Source of the DNA: Sulfurimonas sp.
Lineage (GTDB): Bacteria > Campylobacterota > Campylobacteria > Campylobacterales > Sulfurimonadaceae
Reading direction: 5' to 3'
NCBI GenBank assembly: GCA_011391635.1
Contig: JAABQD010000001.1
Span: 1 to 64,000, forward strand
Length of the DNA: 64,000 bases
Part shown: in pieces, positions 35,818-46,151 of the stretch
Layout of the letters: each line of letters begins with the position of its first letter
How positions within the stretch are numbered: position 1 is the first letter of the stretch
The notes under the pieces: model-generated
What the model saw: the letters and a program-made list of their open reading frames with translations, nothing else
Database searches by the model: none
Told to the model about the DNA's origin: nothing
Made by a program: the position numbers and the translations under genes

Positions 35818-38366
35818 TAACCAAGAACCTTTGTGATGTACTTGAGTGCTTCAACTTTTGCTTCTTCGACTTTTGTGACATCTTTGCCACCTGCTTGTGC
35901 AAAGTCAGGGCGACCGCCACCGCCACCGCCAAGGATTGGAGCAATATTTTTAATCCAATCTCCAGCTTTTGCGTCTGAGCCTTTGACACCCGCAGCCAAC
36001 ATCACTTTGTCCCCTTTTACTTGAAAAAGCATCACGCAGAGTGACTCATGTTGGTTTTTAAGTTCATCAATTTTTTCTTTGATATCGCCTGTTGCAAGTT
36101 CATCCACAATCACAGCTATGCCGTTGATCATATCTGCTTTTATCTCTACTTTTGCAGAGTGTTGTGCTTCTTGAAGTTCCTCTTTCAACTCTTTTACATT
36201 TGATTTAAGTCTTGCAATCCCTGCTAAAATATCTAAGTTTTTCACATCCGATTGAACCTGTTGCATAAGCGTTCTTTGCTCTGTAAAATAGTTGTATGCT
36301 GCATGACCGCAAACTGCTTCGATTCGGCGAACTCCGGCACTTACTCCACTCTCTTTTGTGATGATAAATGAGCCGATGTTTGCGGAATTTTGGACATGCA
36401 CACCGCCACAAAATTCAACACTTGTATCTGCAAAACTTACAACGCGTACTTCATCGCCATACTTTTCGCCAAACTGTGCTTTTGCACCGCTTTTTTTAGC
36501 CTCTTCGATGTTCATAACTTCTGTTTTAGCTTGTAAGCCTCTTGAGACTTCATAATTTACTTTTGCCTCAATTGCTTCAAGCTCGGCATGTGTAAGTGCT
36601 TTTGGATGAGAAAAATCAAATCGAAGTCTATCTGCTTCAACAAGTGAACCCGCCTGAGAAATATGGTCTCCCAAAACATCAAAAAGTACCGCGTGTAAAA
36701 GGTGAGTTGCTGAGTGGTGTTTTGTGATTTCATTTCTGCTTATATCCACAATCGCTTCAACAACATTTCCCACTTTTATCTCTTTTGTTACTGAGATTTG
36801 AGACATATTCAGACCGAAGAATTTTTTAGTATCATGCACTTTTGCTAAAAATTCCAGTTCACCGCTATCACCGCATTGTCCGCCGCTTTGTGCATAAAAT
36901 GGGGTAATATCTAAAAGCACCCAACCATTCATTCCCGCAGACAACTTCTCAACATTATGGTAGTTTTCATCGAGTAAAGCTAGAACTTCAACCGAATGTT
37001 CCGTGTGCTCATAACCGATAAATGTGTTTTCACCAAATCTTTCTAAAAGCTGTTTAAAGTCTCCATGAACTGCATCATCTCCACTTCCCTTCCAAGCCGC
37101 CTTTGCCCGTGTTCTTTGCTCTAACATTAGCTCTTCAAACTTCGCACTGTCAAGTTCTAAATGCTTCTCTTTGAGCATATCTTCCGTCAAATCGAGTGGA
37201 AAACCGAAAGTGTCGTAGAGTTTAAAAGCCACTTCTCCACTAAAAATATTTTTTGTGTTTTTTAACTCTTCATTAAAAAGTTCAATTCCAGACGCAATAG
37301 TCTTAAAAAATCTTGCCTCTTCAAGTTCGATTTGCTCTTTGACAACTTCTGCTTTTTGTGCCAAATAGTCATACTCTTTGCCCATAATTGCGACAACAGT
37401 ATCGACTAGTTTGTACATAAATGGCTCACTAAATCCAAGTAAATATCCATGTCTTACACCACGGCGAAGAATACGACGAAGAACATATCCACGCCCCTCG
37501 TTTGAGAAGTTTACACCCTGAGCAAGAAGAAAAAGTGCTGTTCGAATGTGGTCTGCGATTACACGAAAAGATGCACCGCTAGAGTAAACATACTCTTTGC
37601 CAATAAGTTTTTCCACATGCTGGATGATTGGCATAAACAAAGATGAACCATAATTGCTTGTTACACCTTCGCTGATTGCTACAACTCTCTCAAGCCCCAT
37701 ACCTGTATCGATAGAAGGTTTTGGAAGAGGTGTGAGTGTACCATCTGCACTTCGCTCATACTGCATAAATACAAGGTTCCAAATCTCTAAAAATCTGTCG
37801 CCCTCGCCGCCCATATAATCCTCAGCTCCTGAAAAAGCCTCTGCACCTTGGTCAAAGAAGATTTCACTACATGGTCCGCATGGTCCTGTATCGCCCATCT
37901 GCCAGAAATTATCAGCATCGCCTAGACGCATAATGCGTTCTTTGCTTACATGTTTGAGCCAAAGAAGTTCTGCTTCATCATCGCTCTCATGTACTGTTAC
38001 CCAAAGTTTTTCAACTGGAAATTTAAGAACCTCAGTAATAAATTCCCAAGCATAATCAATCGCCTCTTCTTTGAAGTAGTTGCCAAAACTGAAGTTGCCA
38101 AGCATCTCAAAGAAAGTGTGGTGACGCGCTGTGTGACCAACATTCTCTAAGTCATTGTGTTTACCACCCGCACGAATACATGTCTGGCAAGAAGTCGCCC
38201 GAGGATTCTCTGGAACTGGAATTTCGCCAGTAAAAATTGACTTAAAAGGCACCATTCCTGCGTTATTAAAAAGCAAAGTTGCATCATCTGGAACAAGCGG
38301 AGCACTTGCAATTCTATCGTGGTTTTTTGATTCAAAAAATTTTAAAAATTCTTCTCTAATATCCAT
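35817..38366 (-). CDS. alaS: Alanyl-tRNA synthetase
   Basis: 849 aa from ATG at 38366 ([11 protein letters not shown], the usual family beginning); the track start 15 bases earlier adds MKRNT and lies close to the promoter, so I reject it. Class II core: [30 protein letters not shown]. The editing domain has [11 protein letters not shown] and FCGGVHV, the zinc-dependent site that removes Ser or Gly. The C-terminal DHHA1-like domain includes [15 protein letters not shown]. First gene of a six-gene operon that ends with PBP1A. Confidence 0.97.
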   Translation of the reverse strand: MDIREEFLKFFESKNHDRIASAPLVPDDATLLFNNAGMVPFKSIFTGEIPVPENPRATSCQTCIRAGGKHNDLENVGHTARHHTFFEMLGNFSFGNYFKEEAIDYAWEFITEVLKFPVEKLWVTVHESDDEAELLWLKHVSKERIMRLGDADNFWQMGDTGPCGPCSEIFFDQGAEAFSGAEDYMGGEGDRFLEIWNLVFMQYERSADGTLTPLPKPSIDTGMGLERVVAISEGVTSNYGSSLFMPIIQHVEKLIGKEYVYSSGASFRVIADHIRTALFLLAQGVNFSNEGRGYVLRRILRRGVRHGYLLGFSEPFMYKLVDTVVAIMGKEYDYLAQKAEVVKEQIELEEARFFKTIASGIELFNEELKNTKNIFSGEVAFKLYDTFGFPLDLTEDMLKEKHLELDSAKFEELMLEQRTRAKAAWKGSGDDAVHGDFKQLLERFGENTFIGYEHTEHSVEVLALLDENYHNVEKLSAGMNGWVLLDITPFYAQSGGQCGDSGELEFLAKVHDTKKFFGLNMSQISVTKEIKVGNVVEAIVDISRNEITKHHSATHLLHAVLFDVLGDHISQAGSLVEADRLRFDFSHPKALTHAELEAIEAKVNYEVSRGLQAKTEVMNIEEAKKSGAKAQFGEKYGDEVRVVSFADTSVEFCGGVHVQNSANIGSFIITKESGVSAGVRRIEAVCGHAAYNYFTEQRTLMQQVQSDVKNLDILAGIARLKSNVKELKEELQEAQHSAKVEIKADMINGIAVIVDELATGDIKEKIDELKNQHESLCVMLFQVKGDKVMLAAGVKGSDAKAGDWIKNIAPILGGGGGGRPDFAQAGGKDVTKVEEAKVEALKYITKVLG

Positions 38367-38395
38367 CGTGTTTCTCTTCATATAAAAATTGCGCG

Positions 38396-38401
38396 ATTAT
38401 A
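38396..38401 (-). promoter_or_regulatory. -10 box of the alaS operon
   Basis: TATAAT on the minus strand (ATTATA on plus), 29 bases before the chosen ATG. Confidence 0.6.
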
Positions 38402-38449
38402 CCTAAAAAAGGCACTTATCCCACTTAGTGTAAAATATTTTTTTAATTT

Positions 38450-39865
38450 TTAACAAATCACAACACTCTTGATTTCACTCATCTCTTCGATGGCAAAGCG
38501 TGGACCTTCTCGACCTATACCGCTGAGTTTCAGACCGCCATAAGGCTGAATATCAAAACGCAGAGTTGGCATGTCGTTGATGACTATGCCACCTGCATCT
38601 AGCTCTGAAATTGCTTTTTTTGTAAGTGCTAAATCATTTGTAAAAACTGAAAATTGTAAGCCATAAGGGGAGTTATTCATCCGTGGAAGTGCATCTTCAA
38701 AACTCTCTACTTTTACTAAAGAAACTATGGGTGCAAATACCTCTTCGCATACGATTGCCATATCATCTGTGACATTTGCCATCACGCAAGGATGAAACAT
38801 TCTGCCCTCGCGGTGAGGCTCTAAAAGTGCGACTGCCCCCTCATGTATGGCAGATTCAACCCAGCCCATTGCGCGAATCGCCGCTGCATCGTCAATAAGT
38901 GGTCCCATAAAAGTAGTATCATCATAAGGAGAACCTACAACCAGTTTTTTTGTCTCTTCTGCCATGAGAGAAGCAAAAGTATCATAAATATCTTGATGCA
39001 CATAGATGCGTTGCAGGGAAATACAAACCTGCCCGGAGTTTACAAATGCACCCAAAGCACAACGAGCAGCGGCATGTGGAAGGTCTGCACTCTTGTCTAT
39101 AAAAGTCGCTGCATTACCGCCAAGCTCTAAACTTACCTTTTTTATCCCTGCACTTTTGGCGATAATCGCCCCCACGGGAACACTTCCCGTAAAACTTATC
39201 ACACGGGGAATGTCGCTTGTAACCAAAGCACTTCCAACCTCCGCATCACCATACACTACACTTAGAGCATTTGGCACGGCATGTGGACTTTCAACGAAGA
39301 GTTTTGCAAATTTATACGCAGTAAGTGGAGCTTCTGGAGTTGGCTTGAGAACAACCGCATTTCCAGCCACAAGTGCGGGTGCTAATTTATGGGCGATAAG
39401 ATTGAGCGGAAAGTTAAAAGGTGTAATCGCAACCACAACTCCAGCAGGCTCACGGGTAAAATAAGCGATAGTTTTTTTACCGCTGTTCATGGCATCTGTG
39501 TTGATAGTTTCGCCATGCATGGTTCGCATCGTCTCAGCAGATAAAGTCACAGTCTCTATACATCTATCAACTTCGATTCTTGAATATGTAATGGGTTTGC
39601 CCACTTCATCGGTAATCGTTTTTGCGATATCCTCTTTATTCTCTTGTAACTTTTGTGCCACATCTAAAAGCCAATTGCATCTTTGTGCAAGCGTTGATTT
39701 CTTAGTTGCACATGCCGCTTCTTTGGCAATGAGCAAAGCTTTTTTTGCATCTTCAGCATCACAAATTGGGGCAAAAGAGACAACTTCTCCACTATAAGGG
39801 CTTTTTCTTTGACTTAAATTTTCTTTTGTCGCTTCTGTTGAGCCAAAAAATATTTTTGCTTGCAT
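38450..39865 (-). CDS. NAD(P)-dependent aldehyde dehydrogenase
   Basis: 471 aa from ATG at 39865 (MQAKIFFGSTEA), which has AAGGAAA upstream; the track start runs back into the cyclase gene. Catalytic Cys in NSGQVCISLQR, Glu in SLELGGNAA, and cofactor region FTGSVPVG. The family oxidises aldehydes to acids; similarity in PFNFPLNLIAHKLAPAL is to the succinate-semialdehyde/lactaldehyde group. It follows the signalling operon by 13 bases, perhaps a read-through passenger. CCACATGCC copies at 39071 and 39278 encode LPHAA and SPHAV. Confidence 0.92.
   Translation of the reverse strand: MQAKIFFGSTEATKENLSQRKSPYSGEVVSFAPICDAEDAKKALLIAKEAACATKKSTLAQRCNWLLDVAQKLQENKEDIAKTITDEVGKPITYSRIEVDRCIETVTLSAETMRTMHGETINTDAMNSGKKTIAYFTREPAGVVVAITPFNFPLNLIAHKLAPALVAGNAVVLKPTPEAPLTAYKFAKLFVESPHAVPNALSVVYGDAEVGSALVTSDIPRVISFTGSVPVGAIIAKSAGIKKVSLELGGNAATFIDKSADLPHAAARCALGAFVNSGQVCISLQRIYVHQDIYDTFASLMAEETKKLVVGSPYDDTTFMGPLIDDAAAIRAMGWVESAIHEGAVALLEPHREGRMFHPCVMANVTDDMAIVCEEVFAPIVSLVKVESFEDALPRMNNSPYGLQFSVFTNDLALTKKAISELDAGGIVINDMPTLRFDIQPYGGLKLSGIGREGPRFAIEEMSEIKSVVIC
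39071..39286. repeat. Two CCACATGCC copies inside the aldehyde dehydrogenase gene
   Basis: Cores at 39071-39079 and 39278-39286, same orientation; both use the codon frame that spells PHA. Confidence 0.85.
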
Positions 39866-39878
39866 TGTAAGATTTCCT

Positions 39879-42017
39879 TTATTTCGTTTTAAACTCGAAA
39901 ACACCATCGAATTCTATTATATTTTCTTCCAAAAGGTGTGTGCATCTCTCTGAATAAAGTTCATACAGAGGCTTTTTATAGGTTTCATAAAGCGTATCAA
40001 ATATCTCTTTGGATTTTTTAAATTCTGCATTTAAGTAAAAATTATGTGCTTTATAATAGACTTCAAGTTCTATTTGCTTTTGCTCATCTGCTTCGCCTAA
40101 AGATAACACTTCATAAATTTCTACGGGTTCAGCTTTACCTTTTACACGCACTTTATCTAAGAGTTGCATCACATAAGAGTCTTTTAATTTTGCTTTTGTA
40201 AATTCCGAAATTATAAGTCTTACTTTATAGGGTTTACACAAACCCTCAAGACGTGATGCAAGATTTACAGCATCGCCAATGATAGTGTAATCAGAACGCC
40301 CCAAAGAACCTATTTCTCCAACAATGACACTTCCAGTATTTATACCAATCCCATAATCCACATCAAAACCAAAATCTTTTTTTATTTTTTTATTTAAAAA
40401 GTCTCTCTGTGCTATCTGTTCAAGTGCCGTTTTTACTGCTTCATCCGCATGATTTGCAACTGCCAAAGGTGCATTCCAGTACGCCATAATTGCATCGCCT
40501 ATAAACTTATCAATCGTCCCTTGATGCTTCTCAACAGAAACAACCATAGCGTTCATATAAAAGTTTAAAAAATCTGTCACTCTTTTTGGCGAGTGAAGCT
40601 CTTCTGAGATAGTGGTAAAACCTCGTATGTCAGAGAAATAGATACTTACCTCCACCTCTTTAGAAGTAAAATTTGTCGCATCAGGGTTGGCTAGTAAATC
40701 ATCCATAACCTGCTTCGATACTTTTTTTGAGAAGCTATTTTTTACCATCATTTTTTGGCGATATTCAAAGATATAATTGACACCTAACATCCCAATAAGC
40801 GACAAAATCATAGAAAAAAGTGGGAAAACAGTGTTGATAATAATATATTCATGAAAAAGTAAATAGGAGTTAAAATATAAAAGAGACGCAAATGAAAAAG
40901 GATAAACAACGACAAGCAATAACATGGATAATCGTGAATAGAGCATCACAACCACAAAAACAATACAGAGTATCATCAAAATATCTATGAGTTCAATAGT
41001 GGATGGCTTTTGTAACATATCTTGATTGATAAGATTATCAATCACATTGGCATGAATTTCCACTCCAGCTATAACACTCTCCATCGGAGTTGAACGAAGG
41101 TCCATAAGTCCGTATGCCGAAGTACCTACAAGAGCAATTTTACCCTCAATAGATGCTTTATCAAATTTGTTATTGAAAATATCTACTGCTGAAATATATT
41201 CGTAACTTTTAGCCGACCCTCGAAAGTTGATATGAACTCTTCCAAATCTGTCTGTAGGAATAGTTACAGAACCTAGCTGTACGCTCTCTACCCCTGATTC
41301 ACCATACGAAATAACGACCTTTTGAGCATCACTCATAATACGGTAGAGTTCAAAAGCCAAAGAGGGATAAAGCATCTCATCATACTTAATCATGAGCGGA
41401 ACACTTCTGATAATCCCAGCTTCATCGGGAATATTATTCATAAAACCACTTGAATATCCTGATTTTTGAATACTTTCAAGATTTGTTAACACTCCCTTGG
41501 CATGTGGAAAAAATTCTATCTCTTGTTTGTTTTTTTCGACAAATATTACTGGAACTGTAGGAGCATCTTTGGTATTATTCTTATCAAAATCAAAAACATA
41601 GCCCAAAATAGCAGGGGTTGAGGCTATGGTCTCTGAGAGTATCGCATCATAATCTGGCAAACCCTCTCTTTGTATATTCCACTCTTTGGCAAATTTTTGA
41701 GGAGAGGTTTTATCCGCCTCACTAAAAACAATATCAAGCCCGATAATGCCAACACCACTCTCTTGTAAATTGGTCAAAATCTTTGCAAATTTATCTCTCT
41801 CCCACGGCCACTGACCAAGCTCTTTGATACTTTTTTCATCGATATCTATGATTACAATCGTATCGCTTACTTTCTCAGTGCCTCGGAAATTGAAGTATAA
41901 ATCTCGTACACGATTATCGATCGATTCAAAGTAACTTGGTAAAAAGAGATAAGAAGTTGTGAGGAGCAATGAGATAAATACAAAGAGAAGGAAGAGAACT
42001 TTGTATTTATCTTTCAT
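39879..42017 (-). CDS. CHASE2-domain adenylate cyclase
   Basis: 712 aa. One membrane helix (about 7-26), periplasmic CHASE2 sensor (about 30-335), three helices (about 345-415), then a class III cyclase domain (about 455-640). Catalytic residues are complete: metal Asp463 (FSDIRGFT) and Asp508 (FIGDAIMAYWN), Lys504 and Asp576 at the base-specifying positions, Asn585 and Arg589 in VNLASRLEG. The Lys/Asp pair predicts ATP and so cAMP as product. It starts 2 bases after fecR. A CCACATGCC copy (41499) encodes FPHAKG in the sensor. Confidence 0.93.
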   Translation of the reverse strand: MKDKYKVLFLLFVFISLLLTTSYLFLPSYFESIDNRVRDLYFNFRGTEKVSDTIVIIDIDEKSIKELGQWPWERDKFAKILTNLQESGVGIIGLDIVFSEADKTSPQKFAKEWNIQREGLPDYDAILSETIASTPAILGYVFDFDKNNTKDAPTVPVIFVEKNKQEIEFFPHAKGVLTNLESIQKSGYSSGFMNNIPDEAGIIRSVPLMIKYDEMLYPSLAFELYRIMSDAQKVVISYGESGVESVQLGSVTIPTDRFGRVHINFRGSAKSYEYISAVDIFNNKFDKASIEGKIALVGTSAYGLMDLRSTPMESVIAGVEIHANVIDNLINQDMLQKPSTIELIDILMILCIVFVVVMLYSRLSMLLLVVVYPFSFASLLYFNSYLLFHEYIIINTVFPLFSMILSLIGMLGVNYIFEYRQKMMVKNSFSKKVSKQVMDDLLANPDATNFTSKEVEVSIYFSDIRGFTTISEELHSPKRVTDFLNFYMNAMVVSVEKHQGTIDKFIGDAIMAYWNAPLAVANHADEAVKTALEQIAQRDFLNKKIKKDFGFDVDYGIGINTGSVIVGEIGSLGRSDYTIIGDAVNLASRLEGLCKPYKVRLIISEFTKAKLKDSYVMQLLDKVRVKGKAEPVEIYEVLSLGEADEQKQIELEVYYKAHNFYLNAEFKKSKEIFDTLYETYKKPLYELYSERCTHLLEENIIEFDGVFEFKTK

Positions 42018-42019
42018 GG

Positions 42020-43108
42020 CTAGATTCCATAGCTGCCATATGGAGATTGATTTGGGCTAGTAGGGTTACTTGGAGTGGTTGGAGTTGCTGCGGCAGCAGC
42101 AGCGGCTGCAGCTGCAGCTTCTGCGGCAATTCTCGCGGCTTCTGCAGCTGCGGCTTCTGCGGCAATTCTCGCGGCTTCTGCGGCTGCGGCTTCTGCGGCA
42201 ATTCTCGCGGCTTCTGCGGCTGCGGCTTCTGCGGCAATTCTCGCGGCTTCTGCAGCTGCGGCTTCTGCGGAAATTCTCGCGGCTTCTGCAGTAATTCTCG
42301 CGGCTTCTATTTCTTCAATTTTATTCACAATATTCACCTGCGTAGCATCTGTCGTGTGCTTTGTTATATCTTTTACATCTAAATCAAATTTTTCAACTCT
42401 CGTTGTATCTATTTGAGTTTTAGCATCAGTTGTAGTAAGTAATTCGGTTGATTCCTTAACTTGTTTTGATTCCTTCTCTTTTTGATTTTCTATGCTACTA
42501 AAATTATCATCTTTCATTTTACCAAGCTCTGCAGGAGTAAACTTCATAGGTTCACTTCGTTTTCCATCTGGAGAAACTACAACATAAAAACCTTGTGTCA
42601 CAGTCGAGAGTTCACCTCTGATACTTACACTAATCGCTCCAAAAGTACAATAAACTCTACTACTTCCATCTAGCTCGGCAATAATTGTAAAGTTTGTTCC
42701 ACGAATACCAATCGTTGCTGTTTTAGTTTGGACACTAAATTTATCGGGTGCTATTTTGCCTATTTTACCAGTTATTGTTCGCATCGCACCATTTACAAGT
42801 CCAAATTTTGCAGTAGGTTCTTTGCTCTCTTCGTAAAGGTATTCATTGATAGAAAAATTACTATTTTTACCAATTGTTATCGTCGTGTCATCATCAAATA
42901 CGACTTGTACTTTAGTTGCATCTTTGGTCGTAATACTATCTTTTTCATTCAGTTTTGCACCAAGCGTTGCTTCTATCTCTTGAGTATCACGGAGTATGGA
43001 TGCACTTCCTTGTAAAGCAGTAATAGCACCAACGCTCTTCGCAAATGCAACCGAACTTAGCAACAACAAAGTTATAATAATTGTATTAAATATTTTCATA
43101 ATAGACAT
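42020..43108 (-). CDS. FecR-domain protein with Ala-rich repeat tail
   Basis: 362 aa. Signal peptide (about 1-23), FecR domain (about 30-150; KLNEKDSITTKDATKVQVVF, IGIRGTNFTI), a polar linker, then a long helix-forming tail of 12-residue repeats (ARIAAEAAAAEA) and a Pro/Thr/Ser-rich end. Periplasmic FecR proteins of this type commonly accompany CHASE2 sensors. The tail may span the periplasm as a rigid helix. The gene lies 1 base after the TPR/barrel gene and 2 before the cyclase. Confidence 0.88.
   Translation of the reverse strand: MSIMKIFNTIIITLLLLSSVAFAKSVGAITALQGSASILRDTQEIEATLGAKLNEKDSITTKDATKVQVVFDDDTTITIGKNSNFSINEYLYEESKEPTAKFGLVNGAMRTITGKIGKIAPDKFSVQTKTATIGIRGTNFTIIAELDGSSRVYCTFGAISVSIRGELSTVTQGFYVVVSPDGKRSEPMKFTPAELGKMKDDNFSSIENQKEKESKQVKESTELLTTTDAKTQIDTTRVEKFDLDVKDITKHTTDATQVNIVNKIEEIEAARITAEAARISAEAAAAEAARIAAEAAAAEAARIAAEAAAAEAARIAAEAAAAEAARIAAEAAAAAAAAAAATPTTPSNPTSPNQSPYGSYGI
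42122..42305. repeat. 36-bp tandem repeat in the FecR gene
   Basis: The unit anchor AATTCTCGCGGCTTCTG recurs at 42128, 42164, 42200, 42236 and 42272 (period 36), then at 42293 (a 21-base step). The units are nearly identical, so copy number probably varies between strains. The many ORFs on both strands here are repeat shadows. Confidence 0.9.
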
Positions 43109-43109
43109 C

Positions 43110-44411
43110 CTAAAAAGATTGTACTACACCGGCAGAAACCGTGTATTTTTCATAACTAAAAACATTTTGATTCGAATCAACTCTGTCATAATTTGTTTTG
43201 AGTTTAATACGCAAGGTTTCCATGACTTTTGCACTCACACTCGCTCCAATACTTTTACTTGTATCCTCTCTTGTTGCATCAAAGAGTGTACTGTAATCAT
43301 CATATTTTCTTTGTCTGATTTGAGCATAAAGTTCACCGCCATAAGTAGGTGTAAACTGATTCGCATAGATTGCATCTAACTTATACTCTTTATAATCCAC
43401 ATCAATTCTTGTACCATGCTCTTTTTTCTCTTGAATACCAGTTGCATTGACTTGAACATACGAACGAGGAGAGAGAATATTTTGTAGTCCATAAGATAGT
43501 TCATAGTGCTTTGCATCTAAATCAGATTGAGCTGATTGTTGAAACTTCTTTGTTTGATATTTAAGATAAGCACTACTTCGCAAAGTGTTTGTATGTTCAT
43601 ACTCAACTCTTGGCATTAAAGAGAGAGTTTGTAGATAGTTTTTATTTGCTAAAGTCATAGTATCTGCACCAAGTGCCAGTTCAGCTGTATATTTTGTATA
43701 TTTATAAAGAAGGCTTGGCATATACACAAAATATTTTGTATCGTATGCACTCTCTTTTTGATAAGTGTTCAAATATGCTGTTGCTCTATTTTTTATGGCA
43801 AAACCATTTGCGTCACCGATATCATAAATATTCACTATATCTGCTAGAACTTGAAGTGCACTATCTGATTTTTTTTCTGGTGTTGCGTATTGTGTATTTG
43901 CAATAGTATAACTATCATCCATCGGACCTGAATTAATATTTGAATCATAAAGCATATCTAAAGCAACAGTCAAATAGGTAAAAGATTTTTCTTGAACCTT
44001 AGTTACCTTTGAGAGATACAACTCAATATTTTTTCGTACATTCTCAGGAATCATCGGATTTGCCAAAACCTCTTTAAAGGAGAGTTCTGCATCTTCATAC
44101 ATCTTGAGCATAAAATAAGTTCTTGCTTTTTCTAGCTTATTTCTAAGATTTGTAGAATCAAGCATCTCAACTCTCTCAAAAGCTGCAAGAGCATTCTCAT
44201 AATGCCCTGTTTCATAGGCAGATACACCGAGACTAAAGTTCAAATTTGCATCTGAAAGCTTCGTCATATAAAGCTTAGAAAAGAGTTCATAAGCCTTTTG
44301 ATACTCTTTTGCTTTATACGCATCAACCGCTTGTGCATGTGTGGCTTCTATATCCATCGCCAAAATATGCAAAGGCAATAACAATATTATAAGAACAAAA
44401 ACTTTTTTCAT
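43110..44411 (-). CDS. TPR protein with C-terminal outer-membrane barrel
   Basis: 433 aa. Signal peptide (about 1-18), TPR-like helices (about 20-135; AYKAKEYQKAYELFSKLY, YETGHYENALAAFERVE), then about 290 residues of beta strands (LRIKLKTNYDRVD) ending in SAGVVQSF, a terminal-Phe barrel signature. The layout recalls outer-membrane proteins that export or modify surface proteins. Next to FecR and CHASE2 genes it is probably the outer-membrane end of this trans-envelope signalling unit. Confidence 0.78.
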   Translation of the reverse strand: MKKVFVLIILLLPLHILAMDIEATHAQAVDAYKAKEYQKAYELFSKLYMTKLSDANLNFSLGVSAYETGHYENALAAFERVEMLDSTNLRNKLEKARTYFMLKMYEDAELSFKEVLANPMIPENVRKNIELYLSKVTKVQEKSFTYLTVALDMLYDSNINSGPMDDSYTIANTQYATPEKKSDSALQVLADIVNIYDIGDANGFAIKNRATAYLNTYQKESAYDTKYFVYMPSLLYKYTKYTAELALGADTMTLANKNYLQTLSLMPRVEYEHTNTLRSSAYLKYQTKKFQQSAQSDLDAKHYELSYGLQNILSPRSYVQVNATGIQEKKEHGTRIDVDYKEYKLDAIYANQFTPTYGGELYAQIRQRKYDDYSTLFDATREDTSKSIGASVSAKVMETLRIKLKTNYDRVDSNQNVFSYEKYTVSAGVVQSF

Positions 44412-44429
44412 TGAAACACTCTCCTCTAT

Positions 44430-46148
44430 TTAGATATCTATTTGTTCAGGCTTAAAACACTGCTTAGCAAATCGCAAATGTATATTCTGATCATAAAAAA
44501 ACTGAACTAAATCAGCATCCAACTCCCCATCTTTCACCATAAAATTGATAATTTTTATGATTTCACTCATCGTTTTTGCCCCTTTATAAGGTCGATCTGA
44601 AGCTGAAAGTGCTTCAAATATATCAGCTAGTGCTAAAATTCTAGACTCTAATGACAATTCATCTGCTTTTAAACCTTTTGGATATCCTTTGCCATTGAGT
44701 TTTTCATGATGCCCTCCAGCGATACTTGGTACGCGTTTTAAATGTTTAGGAAAAGGGAGTGCATCAAGCATTTCATTGCTCACTCTTGCATGATCTCGCA
44801 TAATTACAAGTTCTTCTTCTGTAAGAGTTCCTTTTCTTATGCATAAATTATTCACTTCAAAATCACTCAATAAATTTTGCTCCACTCCACTCATTTTCAC
44901 TCTTCTTTGTGCAATCTTTTTGACTCGTTGAATATGTTCATCTGTCATAAATTCCACACCCACATTGGAGATGATTAAAAAAACTAGCTCATCTTCGAGT
45001 ACATCTATCTCTTCATTTAATTTATCTTCAAGCAGTTGAATCTCACTCAAAGAAGCCCCTGATCCGATAAGTTGAATCTTTTTGTTGAGCATTTCAATAG
45101 TTAATTCTTGTTTATACACTATAAACTTAACTCTTATCACATCAATCATATCGTAAATTGTTTCGAGCTTTGTTGCTTTGTCCATAACATGCGATGGTGT
45201 AGTAATCTTCCCAACATCATGCATAAGTGCTGAAATTCTAATCTCATCTATCTCTTGTTTTGTATAATGCACATCTGCATATTTACCTGTTGTCGCTTTG
45301 TTTAACGCTTTTGCTATTTTTAAAGATATACTTGCAACTTTATTGACATGCCCACCAGTGTGAGGTGATTTTTGGTCAACTGCAAAAGCGATACTTTTGA
45401 TAAATGACTCTAAAAGTTCTTTTAAATCTTTAATCATTTTTGCATTTGTGATAGCAACCGCAGCTTGAGATGCCAAAGAGAGTAGTAATCTTTCATCTTC
45501 ATTGGTAAAACTTATTACATTATTCTCGCAATCGCGAGCATTTAAAAGTTGTACAACTCCAATAACCTCTTTACGAGAATTTATCATTGGAATAACTAAC
45601 ATAGATTTTGAGCGAAAACCGGTACTTTCATCAAACTTTCTTGTTCCACTAAAATTAAAACCTTCCGCGTCATAAACATCTTGAAAATTTAATACTTTTG
45701 CGGTTAATGCACAATGTGCTGCAACCATTTCGTGATTTTGGGAGCCATCTTCAAGATAGAGAGGTACTGCTGGCCATGGAATTTCTTCACCATGAACACC
45801 CATATGGATTCCAAGTGAATCTGTTTCTACAATTTTAAAAACAAGCAACTCCTCATTTTCACTCATAATATAAAGTGTTCCACCATCTGAATTTGTAAAA
45901 AGTTTACTTTTTGAGATGATTTCTCCTAAGAGATGCTCAAGATTTGTTTCTATAGAGAGAAGCATACCTATGTCATTGAGATGATCAATCTGATCTGTTT
46001 TTTTCTCACAAAATGTTTTAATAGTTTCCACTATTAGATTTTCTGCTGTCTGCTTATTTTCATTAGGCTCTTTTGAGAGGTTATGAAGCTTATTTGCCAC
46101 ATGGGAAAGAAATCTATTTATCTCTTTATTTTTTGAATGAATCTGCAT
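44430..46148 (-). CDS. GAF and HD-GYP domain protein (predicted c-di-GMP phosphodiesterase)
   Basis: 572 aa. GAF domain (about 60-235) then HD-GYP (about 250-550). His310-Asp311 in LMHDVGK and HHEKLNGKGYP (480-490) give the metal site and the GYP loop, so c-di-GMP hydrolysis is predicted. About 110 residues, partly coiled coil (SLSEIQLLEDKLNEEIDVLE), separate the HD from the HHE motif, more than usual. GAF domains can bind cyclic nucleotides, and an adenylate cyclase and a cAMP-type phosphodiesterase are in the same operon; the link between the two messengers is inference. Confidence 0.88.
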   Translation of the reverse strand: MQIHSKNKEINRFLSHVANKLHNLSKEPNENKQTAENLIVETIKTFCEKKTDQIDHLNDIGMLLSIETNLEHLLGEIISKSKLFTNSDGGTLYIMSENEELLVFKIVETDSLGIHMGVHGEEIPWPAVPLYLEDGSQNHEMVAAHCALTAKVLNFQDVYDAEGFNFSGTRKFDESTGFRSKSMLVIPMINSRKEVIGVVQLLNARDCENNVISFTNEDERLLLSLASQAAVAITNAKMIKDLKELLESFIKSIAFAVDQKSPHTGGHVNKVASISLKIAKALNKATTGKYADVHYTKQEIDEIRISALMHDVGKITTPSHVMDKATKLETIYDMIDVIRVKFIVYKQELTIEMLNKKIQLIGSGASLSEIQLLEDKLNEEIDVLEDELVFLIISNVGVEFMTDEHIQRVKKIAQRRVKMSGVEQNLLSDFEVNNLCIRKGTLTEEELVIMRDHARVSNEMLDALPFPKHLKRVPSIAGGHHEKLNGKGYPKGLKADELSLESRILALADIFEALSASDRPYKGAKTMSEIIKIINFMVKDGELDADLVQFFYDQNIHLRFAKQCFKPEQIDI

Positions 46149-46151
46149 AAT

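Noticed and set aside
42047-42416. Several long ORFs on both strands over the Ala-rich repeat
   Set aside because: All follow from the 36-bp repeat having no stops in several frames; only the minus-strand FecR frame has a signal peptide, a domain and a ribosome site.
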